Of a stretch of DNA of 64,000 bases, positions 53,599 to 62,205 are shown one piece after another. Source of the stretch: Oscillospiraceae bacterium. Lineage in GTDB: Bacteria; Bacillota; Clostridia; Oscillospirales; Oscillospiraceae. The position numbers and the translations under genes are program-made. The number at the start of each line of letters is the position of its first letter. Position 1 is the first letter of the stretch. The stretch lies in assembly GCA_015068325.1 (NCBI GenBank), contig SVKQ01000009.1:57745-121744 (forward strand). The letters run 5' to 3'. The notes beneath the pieces were generated by a model that saw only the letters and a program-made list of their open reading frames with translations, was not told where the DNA came from and did no database searches.

Positions 53599-54852
53599 TC
53601 ACTCCCGGCGCAGGGCCTCGATGGGGTCCAGCCGGGCGGCCCGGGAGGCGGGCATGGCGCCGAACAGGACGCCGATGAACATGGAGAAGGCCACGGAGAT
53701 GATGATCCAGGGCACGCTGATGCCGAATTCCAGACTGGCCACCTCTGAGATGAGCTTGGCCAGGCCGATGCCGGCCAGCACGCCCAGCACGCCGCCCACG
53801 CTGGTGAGCACGGCGGACTCGGTGAGAAACTGGGCCAGGATGGTGCGCTTTTTGGCACCCAGAGCCTTTTTCAGGCCGATCTCGGCGGTGCGTTCCGTCA
53901 CCGACACCAGCATGATGTTCATGACACCGATGCCGCCCACCAGCAGCGACAGGCTGGCGATGGACACCAGCATCAGCTGGATGGCGTTGGTCAGCGTCTT
54001 GAGCTCCTCGGCGCTCTCTTGGGCGTTGAGGGCGGCATAGCGGACGCTGTCGCTGCGGACGTAGGTGTTCAGCAGGTCGGCGGCGCTGCTGCCGGCGGAG
54101 GCCATCTGCCGGGTGGAGCCGGCGCGGACGCCCACCGTCAGAGGTTCGTCGAACTGATAGACAATGGGCCAGGCCTGGGCGGGGATATACACGCGGCAGG
54201 CGCCGCTGCGGTAGCTGTACATGTAATAGTCATCCAGCGATTCGTACTCGGCCTCCTGGGCGTTGTCGTCCCGGACAACGCCCACCACCACGAACGGCTC
54301 CTGCCGGATCTCCACGGCCTTGCCCAGTGGACTGGCTCCGTCAAAGAGGTTGGTGACCGCGTTCTCATCCACGATGGCCACCTTGGCGCCCCGGGCATAC
54401 TCCTCGGCGGTGAAGCCGCGCCCCATGGTCACGGAGTACTGCATGGTGGTGAAATAGCTGTCGGAGATGCCGGTGATCTCGCCGTTGTTCAGGGGACGGT
54501 CCAGATAGTAGGCGGCGTTCCAACTGCGGCGGGTGCGGTAGCCTGTGGCGGCCTCCACACCGTCCAGCGCCCGCACCTGGTCCAGCACGGCCTCGGTGAC
54601 CACCGGCACGCCGGCGGGGGTGCCGCCGCTGAAGTCGTACTCCCAGTTGTACTCACCCTGGCTGAGAGCGACGGTGATCACGTTGTTGCCGGAGCCCACC
54701 AGACTGCGCTCCAGGCGGCGATTGGTGCCCTCCACGATGGAGACGATGGCGATGATGGCGGCGATGCCGATGATGACGCCCAGAATCGTCAGGAAGGAGC
54801 GCAGCTTGTGGGACCAGATCCCCCGCAGGGAGGACAGGATATTTTCTAACAC
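53599..54852 (-). CDS. MacB-like ABC transporter permease (FtsX family)
   Basis: This 417-aa protein has an N-terminal helix (SHKLRSFLTILGVIIGIAAIIAIVSI, about 14-39), a periplasm-type MacB_PCD domain (40-280) and three C-terminal helices with ERTAEIGLKKALGAKKRTILAQFLTESAVLT. It belongs to the efflux or lipoprotein-release type VII ABC class. GTG 54852 follows AGGGGGG. It is the last gene of a four-gene operon: fusion protein, ATPase, fusion protein, permease. Confidence 0.93.
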   Translation of the reverse strand: MLENILSSLRGIWSHKLRSFLTILGVIIGIAAIIAIVSIVEGTNRRLERSLVGSGNNVITVALSQGEYNWEYDFSGGTPAGVPVVTEAVLDQVRALDGVEAATGYRTRRSWNAAYYLDRPLNNGEITGISDSYFTTMQYSVTMGRGFTAEEYARGAKVAIVDENAVTNLFDGASPLGKAVEIRQEPFVVVGVVRDDNAQEAEYESLDDYYMYSYRSGACRVYIPAQAWPIVYQFDEPLTVGVRAGSTRQMASAGSSAADLLNTYVRSDSVRYAALNAQESAEELKTLTNAIQLMLVSIASLSLLVGGIGVMNIMLVSVTERTAEIGLKKALGAKKRTILAQFLTESAVLTSVGGVLGVLAGIGLAKLISEVASLEFGISVPWIIISVAFSMFIGVLFGAMPASRAARLDPIEALRRE

Positions 54853-54869
54853 AACTCTGCCCCCCTCTC

Positions 54870-56489
54870 TTAAAACAGGCTCCAGCGGGATTCGGTGGTG
54901 GTCAGGGCGCCGATGCGGGCACTTTTGCCGTAGGGGAAGGCCACCATGTCCTCCAGCTCCAGACCGGAGAGGATCTTCACGTACTCGGCCTCCGACGTGC
55001 CCTGCACGGTCACGTTCCGGCGGGCCAGATGGCCGGTGCCGTCGTCCAGCAACACGTAGGCGCCGTCGCTGTCGGAGCGGACATAGACCTTTTGCAGGAC
55101 GATGATCTGATCCACGTTTTCAATATAGGACTGGATACTGACCTCCTCGCCCACGCTGAAGCCCTTGGAACTCTCCATATAGGCGGTGAACTGGTAGAAG
55201 GATGCGTTGGGGTTGCCCTCTCCGTAGAAGTACATGCTGCCCCGGTCGGCGGGATAGTCGGAGATGGAGATGATCTCCGCGTCGGTGGTCATGCCGGTCA
55301 TCCAAGAGGTGACGCTGAGCCGGTCGCCCACGCGGGCGTCCGCCAGCGCCAGCTCGCTGATGTAGCCGGTGAGGGTGACGCCCTCGCTGCCGGTGACCTG
55401 GCAGAAGGGCGCGCCGTCCTGGGGCGGCGCGGCGGGATCGCAGATAACAGTGACGGTGCCGGCCATGGTGGCGCGGACGGTGGCATCGTCCATCTGCTTC
55501 TGGGTCCGGGCCAGGGCGTTGCGGGCCAGCGCCAGGTCGTTTTCCAACCGGCGGATGGCCAGTTCCTGGTCGGAGATCAGCTTGGCCTTCTGGGCCGCGG
55601 TATAGGTGGGAGTTTCCGGCTCCTCCGGCTCCTCCGGCTCCGGCGGGAACCACTGCTCCCGTCCGGCTACGCTCCAAAAGCTGTCATCGGCCACGCTCAG
55701 CCAGTTCCGTCCGTCGATGACCCACTGGTGCAGGGGCTCAGGCTCCGGTTCAGATTCCGGTTCGGAGTCCGGCTCGGGTTCCGGTTTCGGCTCCGGGTCC
55801 CCGGTGGGGTCCTCCGGCACGGGTGCGTCGGGCAACTCCTCCGGGGGCGGCGTCTCCGCCTTCTCCGGGGGTGCGCCGCCTTCCCAGATCTCCAGAGAGA
55901 TGACGCCGCCCTCGGCGATCCACTGGTTGATCTGCTGGCCGGTGATCAGCGTCTGGTCGGTGCAGTAAAAGGCCTTGTCGGCCGGCGGATCCACGCCGTT
56001 GTCGTAGGGGGGATGGGGGAGGGGGTCCAGCTTCTGTTCGTCGGTGAGCTGGTATCCGGGGGGGTCCTCCGGGTCGTCTGGCCGGGGCTCCACAGGCTCG
56101 ATCTTTTGATAGGCGGCCAGCTGCCGGCGGGCCACGTCCAGGGATCCGGCATAAGCGTCCACGCTGATCTGCCGCTCCTGCAGCTCCAGGTGCAGCGTCT
56201 GCGTGTCATAGCGGAACAGAGCGTCGCCCGGGGAGACGCTCTGCCCCTCCACCACATAGATCTCCGCCACCGGGTCGGTGCCGTTGAGATAGTACTGATG
56301 GGCGGCGGCGCTGGCGATGGTGCCGTAAGAGGAGTTGTTCATCAGGATCCAGGAGTTGTTCAGATCATAGACCGGCTGCACGAACGCCTTGTTGTTGCGC
56401 TGGCGCAGCGTCAGGAATCCGTACACGGCGCCGGCGATCGCCAGCGCCAGCACTGGCAGCAGGATCCACAGCTTTTTCCGTTTCTTCAC
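54870..56489 (-). CDS. Membrane fusion protein, long form with Pro/Glu linker (MFP2)
   Basis: This 539-aa HlyD/MacA-like adaptor has an N-terminal membrane helix (6-27) and a split biotinyl-lipoyl domain (AEIYVVEGQSVSPGDALFRYDTQ and DATVRATMAGTVTVICDP). The hairpin carries a large insert (about 125-300) rich in Pro and Glu (PEPKPEPEPDSEPE at about 235-250), and a beta-barrel region follows (GYISELALADARVGDRLSV). The insert makes it much longer than usual MacA (about 370). It overlaps the ATPase gene by 4 bases. It bridges the ABC exporter to the wall or outside, by analogy. Confidence 0.87.
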   Translation of the reverse strand: MKKRKKLWILLPVLALAIAGAVYGFLTLRQRNNKAFVQPVYDLNNSWILMNNSSYGTIASAAAHQYYLNGTDPVAEIYVVEGQSVSPGDALFRYDTQTLHLELQERQISVDAYAGSLDVARRQLAAYQKIEPVEPRPDDPEDPPGYQLTDEQKLDPLPHPPYDNGVDPPADKAFYCTDQTLITGQQINQWIAEGGVISLEIWEGGAPPEKAETPPPEELPDAPVPEDPTGDPEPKPEPEPDSEPESEPEPEPLHQWVIDGRNWLSVADDSFWSVAGREQWFPPEPEEPEEPETPTYTAAQKAKLISDQELAIRRLENDLALARNALARTQKQMDDATVRATMAGTVTVICDPAAPPQDGAPFCQVTGSEGVTLTGYISELALADARVGDRLSVTSWMTGMTTDAEIISISDYPADRGSMYFYGEGNPNASFYQFTAYMESSKGFSVGEEVSIQSYIENVDQIIVLQKVYVRSDSDGAYVLLDDGTGHLARRNVTVQGTSEAEYVKILSGLELEDMVAFPYGKSARIGALTTTESRWSLF

Positions 56490-57244
56490 GCCGGATCACC
56501 TCCTTTTCCGGCAGCGCCCTCTGCCGGGTCGGCGGTGCCGGGCGCGTCCTGCGCCGGGTCGGCGGCGGACGGCTGCCGGTGCTCCAGGATCTCGCCGTCC
56601 ACGATGTGGAGGATATTCTTGGCCCGGCAGCTCACGTTGGCGTCGTGGGTGATGACGATGAGGGTGACGCCCTCGGCGTTGAGCTGCTCGAAGAGGTCCA
56701 TGACGGCGGTGCCGGACTTCTGATCCAGCGCGCCGGTGGGCTCGTCGGCCAGCACGATCTCCGGGTCGTTGACCAGGGCCCGGGCGATGGCCACCCGCTG
56801 CTTCTGACCGCCGGAGAGCTGGGTAGGCAGGAAGTGGAGCCGGTCGCCCAACCCCACCCGCTCCAGGGCGCGGGCAGCCAGGGCGACGCGCTCGCTGCGG
56901 CGTACCCCGGCAAAGGATAGTGGCAGCATCACGTTCTGCAGCGCCGTCTCGTTGGGCAGCAGCTGGAAGCTCTGGAACACGAAGCCAATCTTATGACAAC
57001 GGATCTCCGACAGGGCGTTGTCGCTGAGACTCAGCAGGTCCACCCCGTCCAGCCGGTAGGAGCCGCCGGTGGGGCGGTCCAGACAGCCGATCAGGTTCAT
57101 CAGTGTGGATTTGCCGGAGCCGGAGGGACCCATGATGGCCAGATAGTCACCCCGGTCCACCTGCAGGGATACATCCCGCAGAGCGGGCACCTCCAGCTGG
57201 TCCTGGTTGTAGGTTTTGTAGATATGTTCAAGGGAGAGAAGCAT
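56486..57244 (-). CDS. MacB/LolD-type ABC transporter ATP-binding protein
   Basis: This 252-aa ATPase has Walker A GPSGSGKST (39-47), Q-loop FVFQSFQLLP, signature LSGGQKQRVAIARALV, Walker B IVLADEPTGALD and H-loop VITHDANV. The LolD/MacB subclass hallmark GALDQKSG is present. The C-terminal tail (about 220-252) is an Ala/Asp/Gly-rich extension. It pairs with the FtsX-type permease at 53599-54852 and lies between the two fusion-protein genes. Confidence 0.95.
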   Translation of the reverse strand: MLLSLEHIYKTYNQDQLEVPALRDVSLQVDRGDYLAIMGPSGSGKSTLMNLIGCLDRPTGGSYRLDGVDLLSLSDNALSEIRCHKIGFVFQSFQLLPNETALQNVMLPLSFAGVRRSERVALAARALERVGLGDRLHFLPTQLSGGQKQRVAIARALVNDPEIVLADEPTGALDQKSGTAVMDLFEQLNAEGVTLIVITHDANVSCRAKNILHIVDGEILEHRQPSAADPAQDAPGTADPAEGAAGKGGDPA

Positions 57245-57253
57245 GAAGGCCTC

Positions 57254-58336
57254 CTATTCCTGCCCGTCGGCGTCAACGATCGCGCCGTCGTCGATGGCCA
57301 TGCCGCCGTCGATAAAGCCGTCGTCGATGGCCATGCCGTCATCGATCCAGCTGTCGTCCGGGAAGGCCATGCCGCCGTCTGTCAGCGGCTCCACGTAGAC
57401 GTGCTGACCCAGCAGCAGGCCGTCGGAGTCGGTGAGGGAGACGTAGAAATAGTACTTGGTGGCGCGGCCCTCACCCATGTCGGAGTCGTAATAGTAGCCG
57501 TAATCGCCCTGGCCGGAGTCGGCGGGGTTCTCCGTGTCGATCCGGGTGACGGTGCCGGACCAGGTGCGCTCACTGTCCACCCGGGAGTGGACGACCACGG
57601 CCATACCCTCGCAGAGGGAGGACACGTTCAGTTCGTCCACCGAGGCTTTGATCCGGTAGGCGCCGGTGGCCAGGATGGTCATGAAGGCGGTGGGCTCGCC
57701 GTAGCCGGTGTCGGCGTTGTTGATCTGACGGACGACGCCGTCCATGGTGGAGGTCACCACGGCGTTCTCCGTGCCCTTGCGGATGTTTTCCAGCTCGATC
57801 TGGGTGCGCTCCAGGTTCAGCTGGGCCTGCTTCTGGCTGGTCTGCAGCTCCTGGATCTGCACGGTATACTCCAGCTTGAGGGACTCGTCCTCCGTGGCGG
57901 CGCGCAGGTCTGACAGCTCCTTGATCTGGCCGGCGTAGCCGTCTAGCTCGTTGCGGATGCCGTTGATCTCCAGCTGGGTCTGCTGGATCTGCATGTTCAC
58001 GTCGGAGATGTCGTAGGAGAACAGCTCCTGGCCCACGACAACGCTGTCGCCCACGGACACGAAGATCTCGGCCACCTCGCGGCCAGCATCCCTCTGGACG
58101 TCCCAGGTCTCCTGGGGCTCCACGACGCCGCTGTAGTAGTTGAATGTCTCGATGTCTATGTGTTGGCCCGGATCGACGTCGATGGGGCCGGGATGCTGGC
58201 GGTCCAGCAGGCCCGTCAGCTTGGCGGTGACGGCAGCGCCGGCCAGCAGCACCAGCACGATGACCAGGGGGAGCACCCACCTCTTCCGGCGCTTTTCCGG
58301 AGGATTGGGGCTGATCTGTGTGACGGTTTCGCTCAT
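57254..58336 (-). CDS. Membrane fusion protein with acidic repeat tail (MFP1)
   Basis: This 360-aa HlyD/MacA-like adaptor has a cytoplasmic basic N-terminus, a membrane helix (about 21-43) and a lipoyl half motif (REVAEIFVSVGDSVVVGQELFSYD). A coiled-coil hairpin (about 110-190: LEINGIRNELDGYAGQIKELS...QKQAQLNLERTQIELENIRKG) and a barrel domain follow. The last 40 residues are an acidic repeat built on GGMAIDDG/DDGMAIDDG units, unusual for the family. GGAGGTC precedes ATG 58336. It is first in the operon, behind a promoter with a palindromic operator. Confidence 0.88.
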   Translation of the reverse strand: MSETVTQISPNPPEKRRKRWVLPLVIVLVLLAGAAVTAKLTGLLDRQHPGPIDVDPGQHIDIETFNYYSGVVEPQETWDVQRDAGREVAEIFVSVGDSVVVGQELFSYDISDVNMQIQQTQLEINGIRNELDGYAGQIKELSDLRAATEDESLKLEYTVQIQELQTSQKQAQLNLERTQIELENIRKGTENAVVTSTMDGVVRQINNADTGYGEPTAFMTILATGAYRIKASVDELNVSSLCEGMAVVVHSRVDSERTWSGTVTRIDTENPADSGQGDYGYYYDSDMGEGRATKYYFYVSLTDSDGLLLGQHVYVEPLTDGGMAFPDDSWIDDGMAIDDGFIDGGMAIDDGAIVDADGQE

Positions 58337-58401
58337 GATGATGACCTCCAAAGGAATACTGGGCACCTGCGGTGCGGTGGGCCACAAACCAACATGACAA
58401 C

Positions 58402-58430
58402 ATACTACTTGACGAATCATCGTTTGTCAA
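58402..58430 (-). promoter_or_regulatory. Promoter and candidate operator of the MacAB-like operon
   Basis: On the minus strand TTGACA (58425-58430) and TAGTAT (58402-58407), 17-bp spacer. The -35 box and spacer are part of an inverted repeat, TTGACGAA-N6-TTTGTCAA on the plus strand (58409-58430). The half-sites match at 7 of 8 positions. A repressor bound here would block RNA polymerase. No regulator gene is adjacent. Confidence 0.65.
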
Positions 58431-58550
58431 TGGCGGCGGGGCCGATCTCGCAAACGCCTCCTTTCATATAGACAGCATCCGTGGGCAGATGTTGGCCGAA
58501 GAGCGACATTTTTCGCGGAAAACATGAAAATGAAAAGAGACGGACCGGTG

Positions 58551-58579
58551 TTGCATAATCGGCGACAAGCGGGTATAAT
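58551..58579 (+). promoter_or_regulatory. Promoter of the ABC-CPBP exporter operon
   Basis: TTGCAT (58551-58556) and TATAAT (58574-58579), 17-bp spacer, 66 bases before the start codon. The remainder of the 309-base divergent region (58431-58550) shows no gene. Confidence 0.75.
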
Positions 58580-58645
58580 GGGACGAGCGCGGAACTATCG
58601 CGGCGAAATTTACACTAAAAATCGCGAACAGGAGGAAATACGCTC

Positions 58646-59389
58646 ATGTTGAACGTATCTCACGTGACGAAGAAATACGGCAAGGTGACGGCCTGTGACG
58701 ACGTCAGCTTCCAGCTGGAGCCGGGCAGCATCACGGTGCTGCTGGGACCCAACGGCGCCGGCAAAAGCACCATCATGAAGGCCATCATCGGCTTTTTGCG
58801 CTATGACGGGCAGATCACCGTGGCGGGGCTGGATAACAAGTCCGTGGAGGCCAAGCGGATCCTGGGCTATATCCCGGAGATGCCGTCCCTGTACCCCAAC
58901 CTGACGGTGTCGGAGCACATGGAGTTCCTGGCCCGGGCCTACCGGCTCAGCGACTACCGGGCGGAGGCCGAGGCATTGTTTGAGAGATTCGAGCTGACGG
59001 ACAAAAAGAAAAAGTTTGGGGACGAGTTGTCCAAGGGCATGCAGCAGAAGCTGAACATCTGTATGGGGCTGCTGCCCCGGCCGCGGATGCTGCTGCTGGA
59101 TGAGCCCATGATCGGCCTGGATCCCCACGCCATCAAGGAGCTGAAGAAGGTCATTGAGGACATGCGCGCCGCCGGCTGCACGCTGCTGGTGTCCACCCAC
59201 ATCATCGACAGCGTGGACATGCTGTGGGACCGCACCATCATCATGCAGAACGGGCAGGTGAGGGCCAATGTCACCCGCGACGAGCTGGAGGGCAGCGGCC
59301 GCACGCTGGAGGAGATGTTCTTCGCCGTCACTGAGGGCGTGGAGCGCAGCCACATGGCGGGAGAGACCGCGGAGGGCGCTGCGGAATGA
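58646..59389 (+). CDS. ABC transporter ATP-binding protein (exporter type)
   Basis: This 247-aa ATPase has Walker A GPNGAGKST (33-41), Q-loop YIPEMPSLYP, signature ELSKGMQQKLNICMGLL (LSKGM instead of LSGGQ), Walker B MLLLDEPMIGLD and H-loop STHIIDS. It belongs to the DRA/CcmA-like group of exporters that pair with ABC-2 or ABC_export permeases. CAGGAGG precedes the start. Its stop overlaps the permease start by 4 bases (ATGA), a firm sign that they form one transporter. Confidence 0.95.
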   Translation: MLNVSHVTKKYGKVTACDDVSFQLEPGSITVLLGPNGAGKSTIMKAIIGFLRYDGQITVAGLDNKSVEAKRILGYIPEMPSLYPNLTVSEHMEFLARAYRLSDYRAEAEALFERFELTDKKKKFGDELSKGMQQKLNICMGLLPRPRMLLLDEPMIGLDPHAIKELKKVIEDMRAAGCTLLVSTHIIDSVDMLWDRTIIMQNGQVRANVTRDELEGSGRTLEEMFFAVTEGVERSHMAGETAEGAAE

Positions 59390-62100
59390 GGCTGTTTTGC
59401 TATTATGCGCTCCATACGCTGAAGAACCAGCTGAAGAAGCTGTTCAAGACGTGGGTGCTGATCTTTCTGCTGGCCTGCATGCTCATCGGCGGGCTGATCG
59501 GTCTGGGCGCCGCTAAGCTGTCAGACATGGCGGACGACGGCGAGCCGGAGCCCGGGCAGGTGGACATCCTGCCGGGCGATGCGGACGAGCCGGGCGACGG
59601 GGAGGAGCCGGAGGAGCTCATCCCGGAGGATGATGTCCGGTTGGACGAGTTCGGACGGCAGATTGTGGAACTGATCGCCGGCGCCGTCATACTGGGCGTA
59701 CTGGTGTTCGAGGTGATGGGTGCCGATAAAAACGGCAGCAAGATATTTCTGCCGGCCGATGTGAGCCTGCTGTTCGCCGCGCCGCTGCGGCCCCAGTCGG
59801 TGCTGATGTTCCGACTGATGACCCAGCTGGGGATGGCCATCTTGGCCAGCATCTATCTGCTGTTCCAGCTGCCAAACCTGATGCTGAACGTGGGCATGGG
59901 CCTGTGGGCGGCGCTGGCGGTCATTGTGGCGTGGTGTTTCACCGTCGCCATCGGCAAGCTGATCCAGACGCTGCTGTACACCTTTTGCTCCACCCACGCC
60001 GGGCTCAAGAAGTACATCCGCTACGCGGTGTACGCACTGGGCTTGGCGCTGGCGGCGGCCTATGTACTGCAGTGGCGGCAGAGCGGCAGCTATTTCACCG
60101 CGGCGGTGGAACTTTTCAACAGGCCCGCCAGCCGCTATATCCCCGTATGGGGCTGGCTGAAGGGCATCGTGGCTTTCGCCATGGAGGGCTCGCTGACCGG
60201 TACGCTGCTGTGCATCGGCGCGTGCCTGGTCACCGGCGCTGCGTTGCTGCTTGTGATCCGACGGGTGCAGGCGGACTTTTACGAGGACGCCATGGCCAAA
60301 TCGGAGGAGATGGCGGAGCTGCTGGAACGGGCCCAGTCGGAGAAGGCCTCCGGCATCGTGTTCAAAAAGAGAAAAAAGGACCGCAGCGACTCGCTGCGCC
60401 GGGATCGGATGAACCATGGCGCCGGTGCCAATGTGTTCTTCTTCAAATCCCTGTATAATCGTTTCCGCTTTGCCCATCTGGGCGTCTTTACCAAGACCGC
60501 CGAGACGTATCTGGCGGCGGCGGTGGGGGTGGCGCTGCTGTGCCGCCTGGTGTTCCAGACGCGGTCACTGATCCCGGCGGCGCTGGCGCTGGCCGTGCTG
60601 GCCTTTTACCGCACGTTGGGCAATCCGCTGGAGCAGGACACCAAGATGGACTGCTTTTGCATGGTGCCGGAGAGCACCTGGGCCAAGCTGTTCTGGTCGC
60701 TGATGGGCGGCACGGCGAACTGCCTGCTGGATCTGCTGCCTGCCATGTTGGCCGCGATGCTGATCCTGGGTGCAGATCCGCTGGAGGCACTGGGATGGCT
60801 ACTGCTGGTGGTGTCGGTGGATTTCTATGCCACCAACGAGGGGACCTTCATCAATCTGTCGGTGCCGGTGTCGGCGGGCAAGACCATCAAGCAGGTGGTA
60901 CAGGTCATGTTCCTGTACTTTGGTCTGCTGCCGGATATCGCCGTTATGGCGATAGCGCTGGTAACGGGGCATCCGGTGGCGGGGATCCTGGGCTGTGTAG
61001 TGGTGAACGCGGCGCTGGGGCTGGTGTTCTTTTTCCTCTCGCCCCTGTTCCTGACACCCGGTGCCGGGCGGGCCGCGCCGGCGGCCGCGCTGGATGCGGA
61101 CGGTCGGCAGCAGGCGAAGAGGGCGTTCTCCCGGCTGGGGCTGAGTGCCGCACTGATCCTGGTGGTGGGCACGGCAGTGCAGCTGGGCCTGGCGCTGCTG
61201 CTGAACGCCGTCGCGCCGGGCTGGGGCAGTGCCGCGTGGGGCACCTGGCTGGTCACCTTCGCGCCGCTGTATCTCGTCGCTGTGCCGGTGGGGCTGCTGG
61301 TGGCCCGGGATGTGCCGGCCTCGCCGCCGGAGAAGAGCTCCATGGGCGCGGGGCGGTATCTATCCGTCATCCTCATCAGCGTCTTCATGATGTTTGCGGG
61401 CAATTTGCTGGGTACGCTGATCCAAAGCTTTGTGGAGAGTGTCACCGGCACGCTGCCGGTCAACCCCATCGAGGCCTATGCCATGGACGACTCGCTGGTG
61501 CTGCGGGTGCTGTTCCTGGTGATCCTGGCGCCGCTGATCGAGGAGTTCATCTTCCGCAGGACGTTGATCGACCGGATGCGCCCCTACGGCGAAAAGCTGG
61601 CGGTGGTTACCTCGGCGGTGATGTTTGGCCTCTTCCACGGCAACCTGTCCCAGATGTTCTACGCTTTTTTGCTGGGCCTGGTGCTGGGCTACGTATATCT
61701 GCGCACCGGCCGGCTGCGCTACAGCGTGGGGCTGCATATGCTCATCAACCTGTTCGGCGGTGTTATCTCAGTGGAGCTGCTGCAGCGGGCGCTGCCGGAT
61801 CTGGAGTCGCTGGACCAGCTGGCGGCGGATCTGACGCAGCTTGCCGGACTGGACCGGCTGCCGGATCTCTCGGCGCTGATTACGCCGGGACTGATCCTCT
61901 TCGGGATCTATGCCCTGGTGACCCTGGGCTGTGTTGTGGCCGGGCTGGTGCTGTTGTGCGTCCGGGCCCGGAGGGTGGTTTTCCGTCCGGCGCCGCTGGA
62001 GCTGGCGAGGCGGCAGCAGTTTGCCGCCGTATACGGCAACGTCGGCATGATCCTGTTTGTGCTGGTCTGCCTGATCAGCGTGGCAGGGACCTATCTGTGA
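59386..62100 (+). CDS. ABC exporter permease fused to a CPBP intramembrane metalloprotease
   Basis: This 904-aa polytopic membrane protein has an N-terminal part (about 1-570) resembling the putative ABC exporter permease family. It has an acidic extracellular or loop stretch (48-90) and a cytoplasmic charged loop (300-350) between helices. The C-terminal part (about 620-830) is a CPBP/CAAX-type intramembrane protease with EEFIFRR (Glu719, Glu720, Arg724), FGLFH (Phe747, His751) and a later HMLIN (His, Asn), the full set of active-site motifs. It is co-translated with the ATPase. A natural reading is an exporter that processes its own cargo; this is inference. Final helices end at TYL. Confidence 0.85.
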   Translation: MRLFCYYALHTLKNQLKKLFKTWVLIFLLACMLIGGLIGLGAAKLSDMADDGEPEPGQVDILPGDADEPGDGEEPEELIPEDDVRLDEFGRQIVELIAGAVILGVLVFEVMGADKNGSKIFLPADVSLLFAAPLRPQSVLMFRLMTQLGMAILASIYLLFQLPNLMLNVGMGLWAALAVIVAWCFTVAIGKLIQTLLYTFCSTHAGLKKYIRYAVYALGLALAAAYVLQWRQSGSYFTAAVELFNRPASRYIPVWGWLKGIVAFAMEGSLTGTLLCIGACLVTGAALLLVIRRVQADFYEDAMAKSEEMAELLERAQSEKASGIVFKKRKKDRSDSLRRDRMNHGAGANVFFFKSLYNRFRFAHLGVFTKTAETYLAAAVGVALLCRLVFQTRSLIPAALALAVLAFYRTLGNPLEQDTKMDCFCMVPESTWAKLFWSLMGGTANCLLDLLPAMLAAMLILGADPLEALGWLLLVVSVDFYATNEGTFINLSVPVSAGKTIKQVVQVMFLYFGLLPDIAVMAIALVTGHPVAGILGCVVVNAALGLVFFFLSPLFLTPGAGRAAPAAALDADGRQQAKRAFSRLGLSAALILVVGTAVQLGLALLLNAVAPGWGSAAWGTWLVTFAPLYLVAVPVGLLVARDVPASPPEKSSMGAGRYLSVILISVFMMFAGNLLGTLIQSFVESVTGTLPVNPIEAYAMDDSLVLRVLFLVILAPLIEEFIFRRTLIDRMRPYGEKLAVVTSAVMFGLFHGNLSQMFYAFLLGLVLGYVYLRTGRLRYSVGLHMLINLFGGVISVELLQRALPDLESLDQLAADLTQLAGLDRLPDLSALITPGLILFGIYALVTLGCVVAGLVLLCVRARRVVFRPAPLELARRQQFAAVYGNVGMILFVLVCLISVAGTYL

Positions 62101-62105
62101 CCGTA

Positions 62106-62160
62106 GAGAATATGCAAGCGGCGCCCCCGGTAAAGACGGGGACGCCGCTTGTATATTCTC
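62106..62160. terminator. Terminator between the ABC-CPBP gene and the DapA-like gene
   Basis: An 18-bp outer stem with one G-U pair (62106-62123 with 62143-62160), then a C/A mismatch and a 5-bp inner stem with a 7-base loop. TGTTTTTC follows on the plus strand. Confidence 0.85.
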
Positions 62161-62205
62161 TGTTTTTCTGTTCTTCTGCGCGCCTCTGCATCGATTTTGC
62201 GACAC

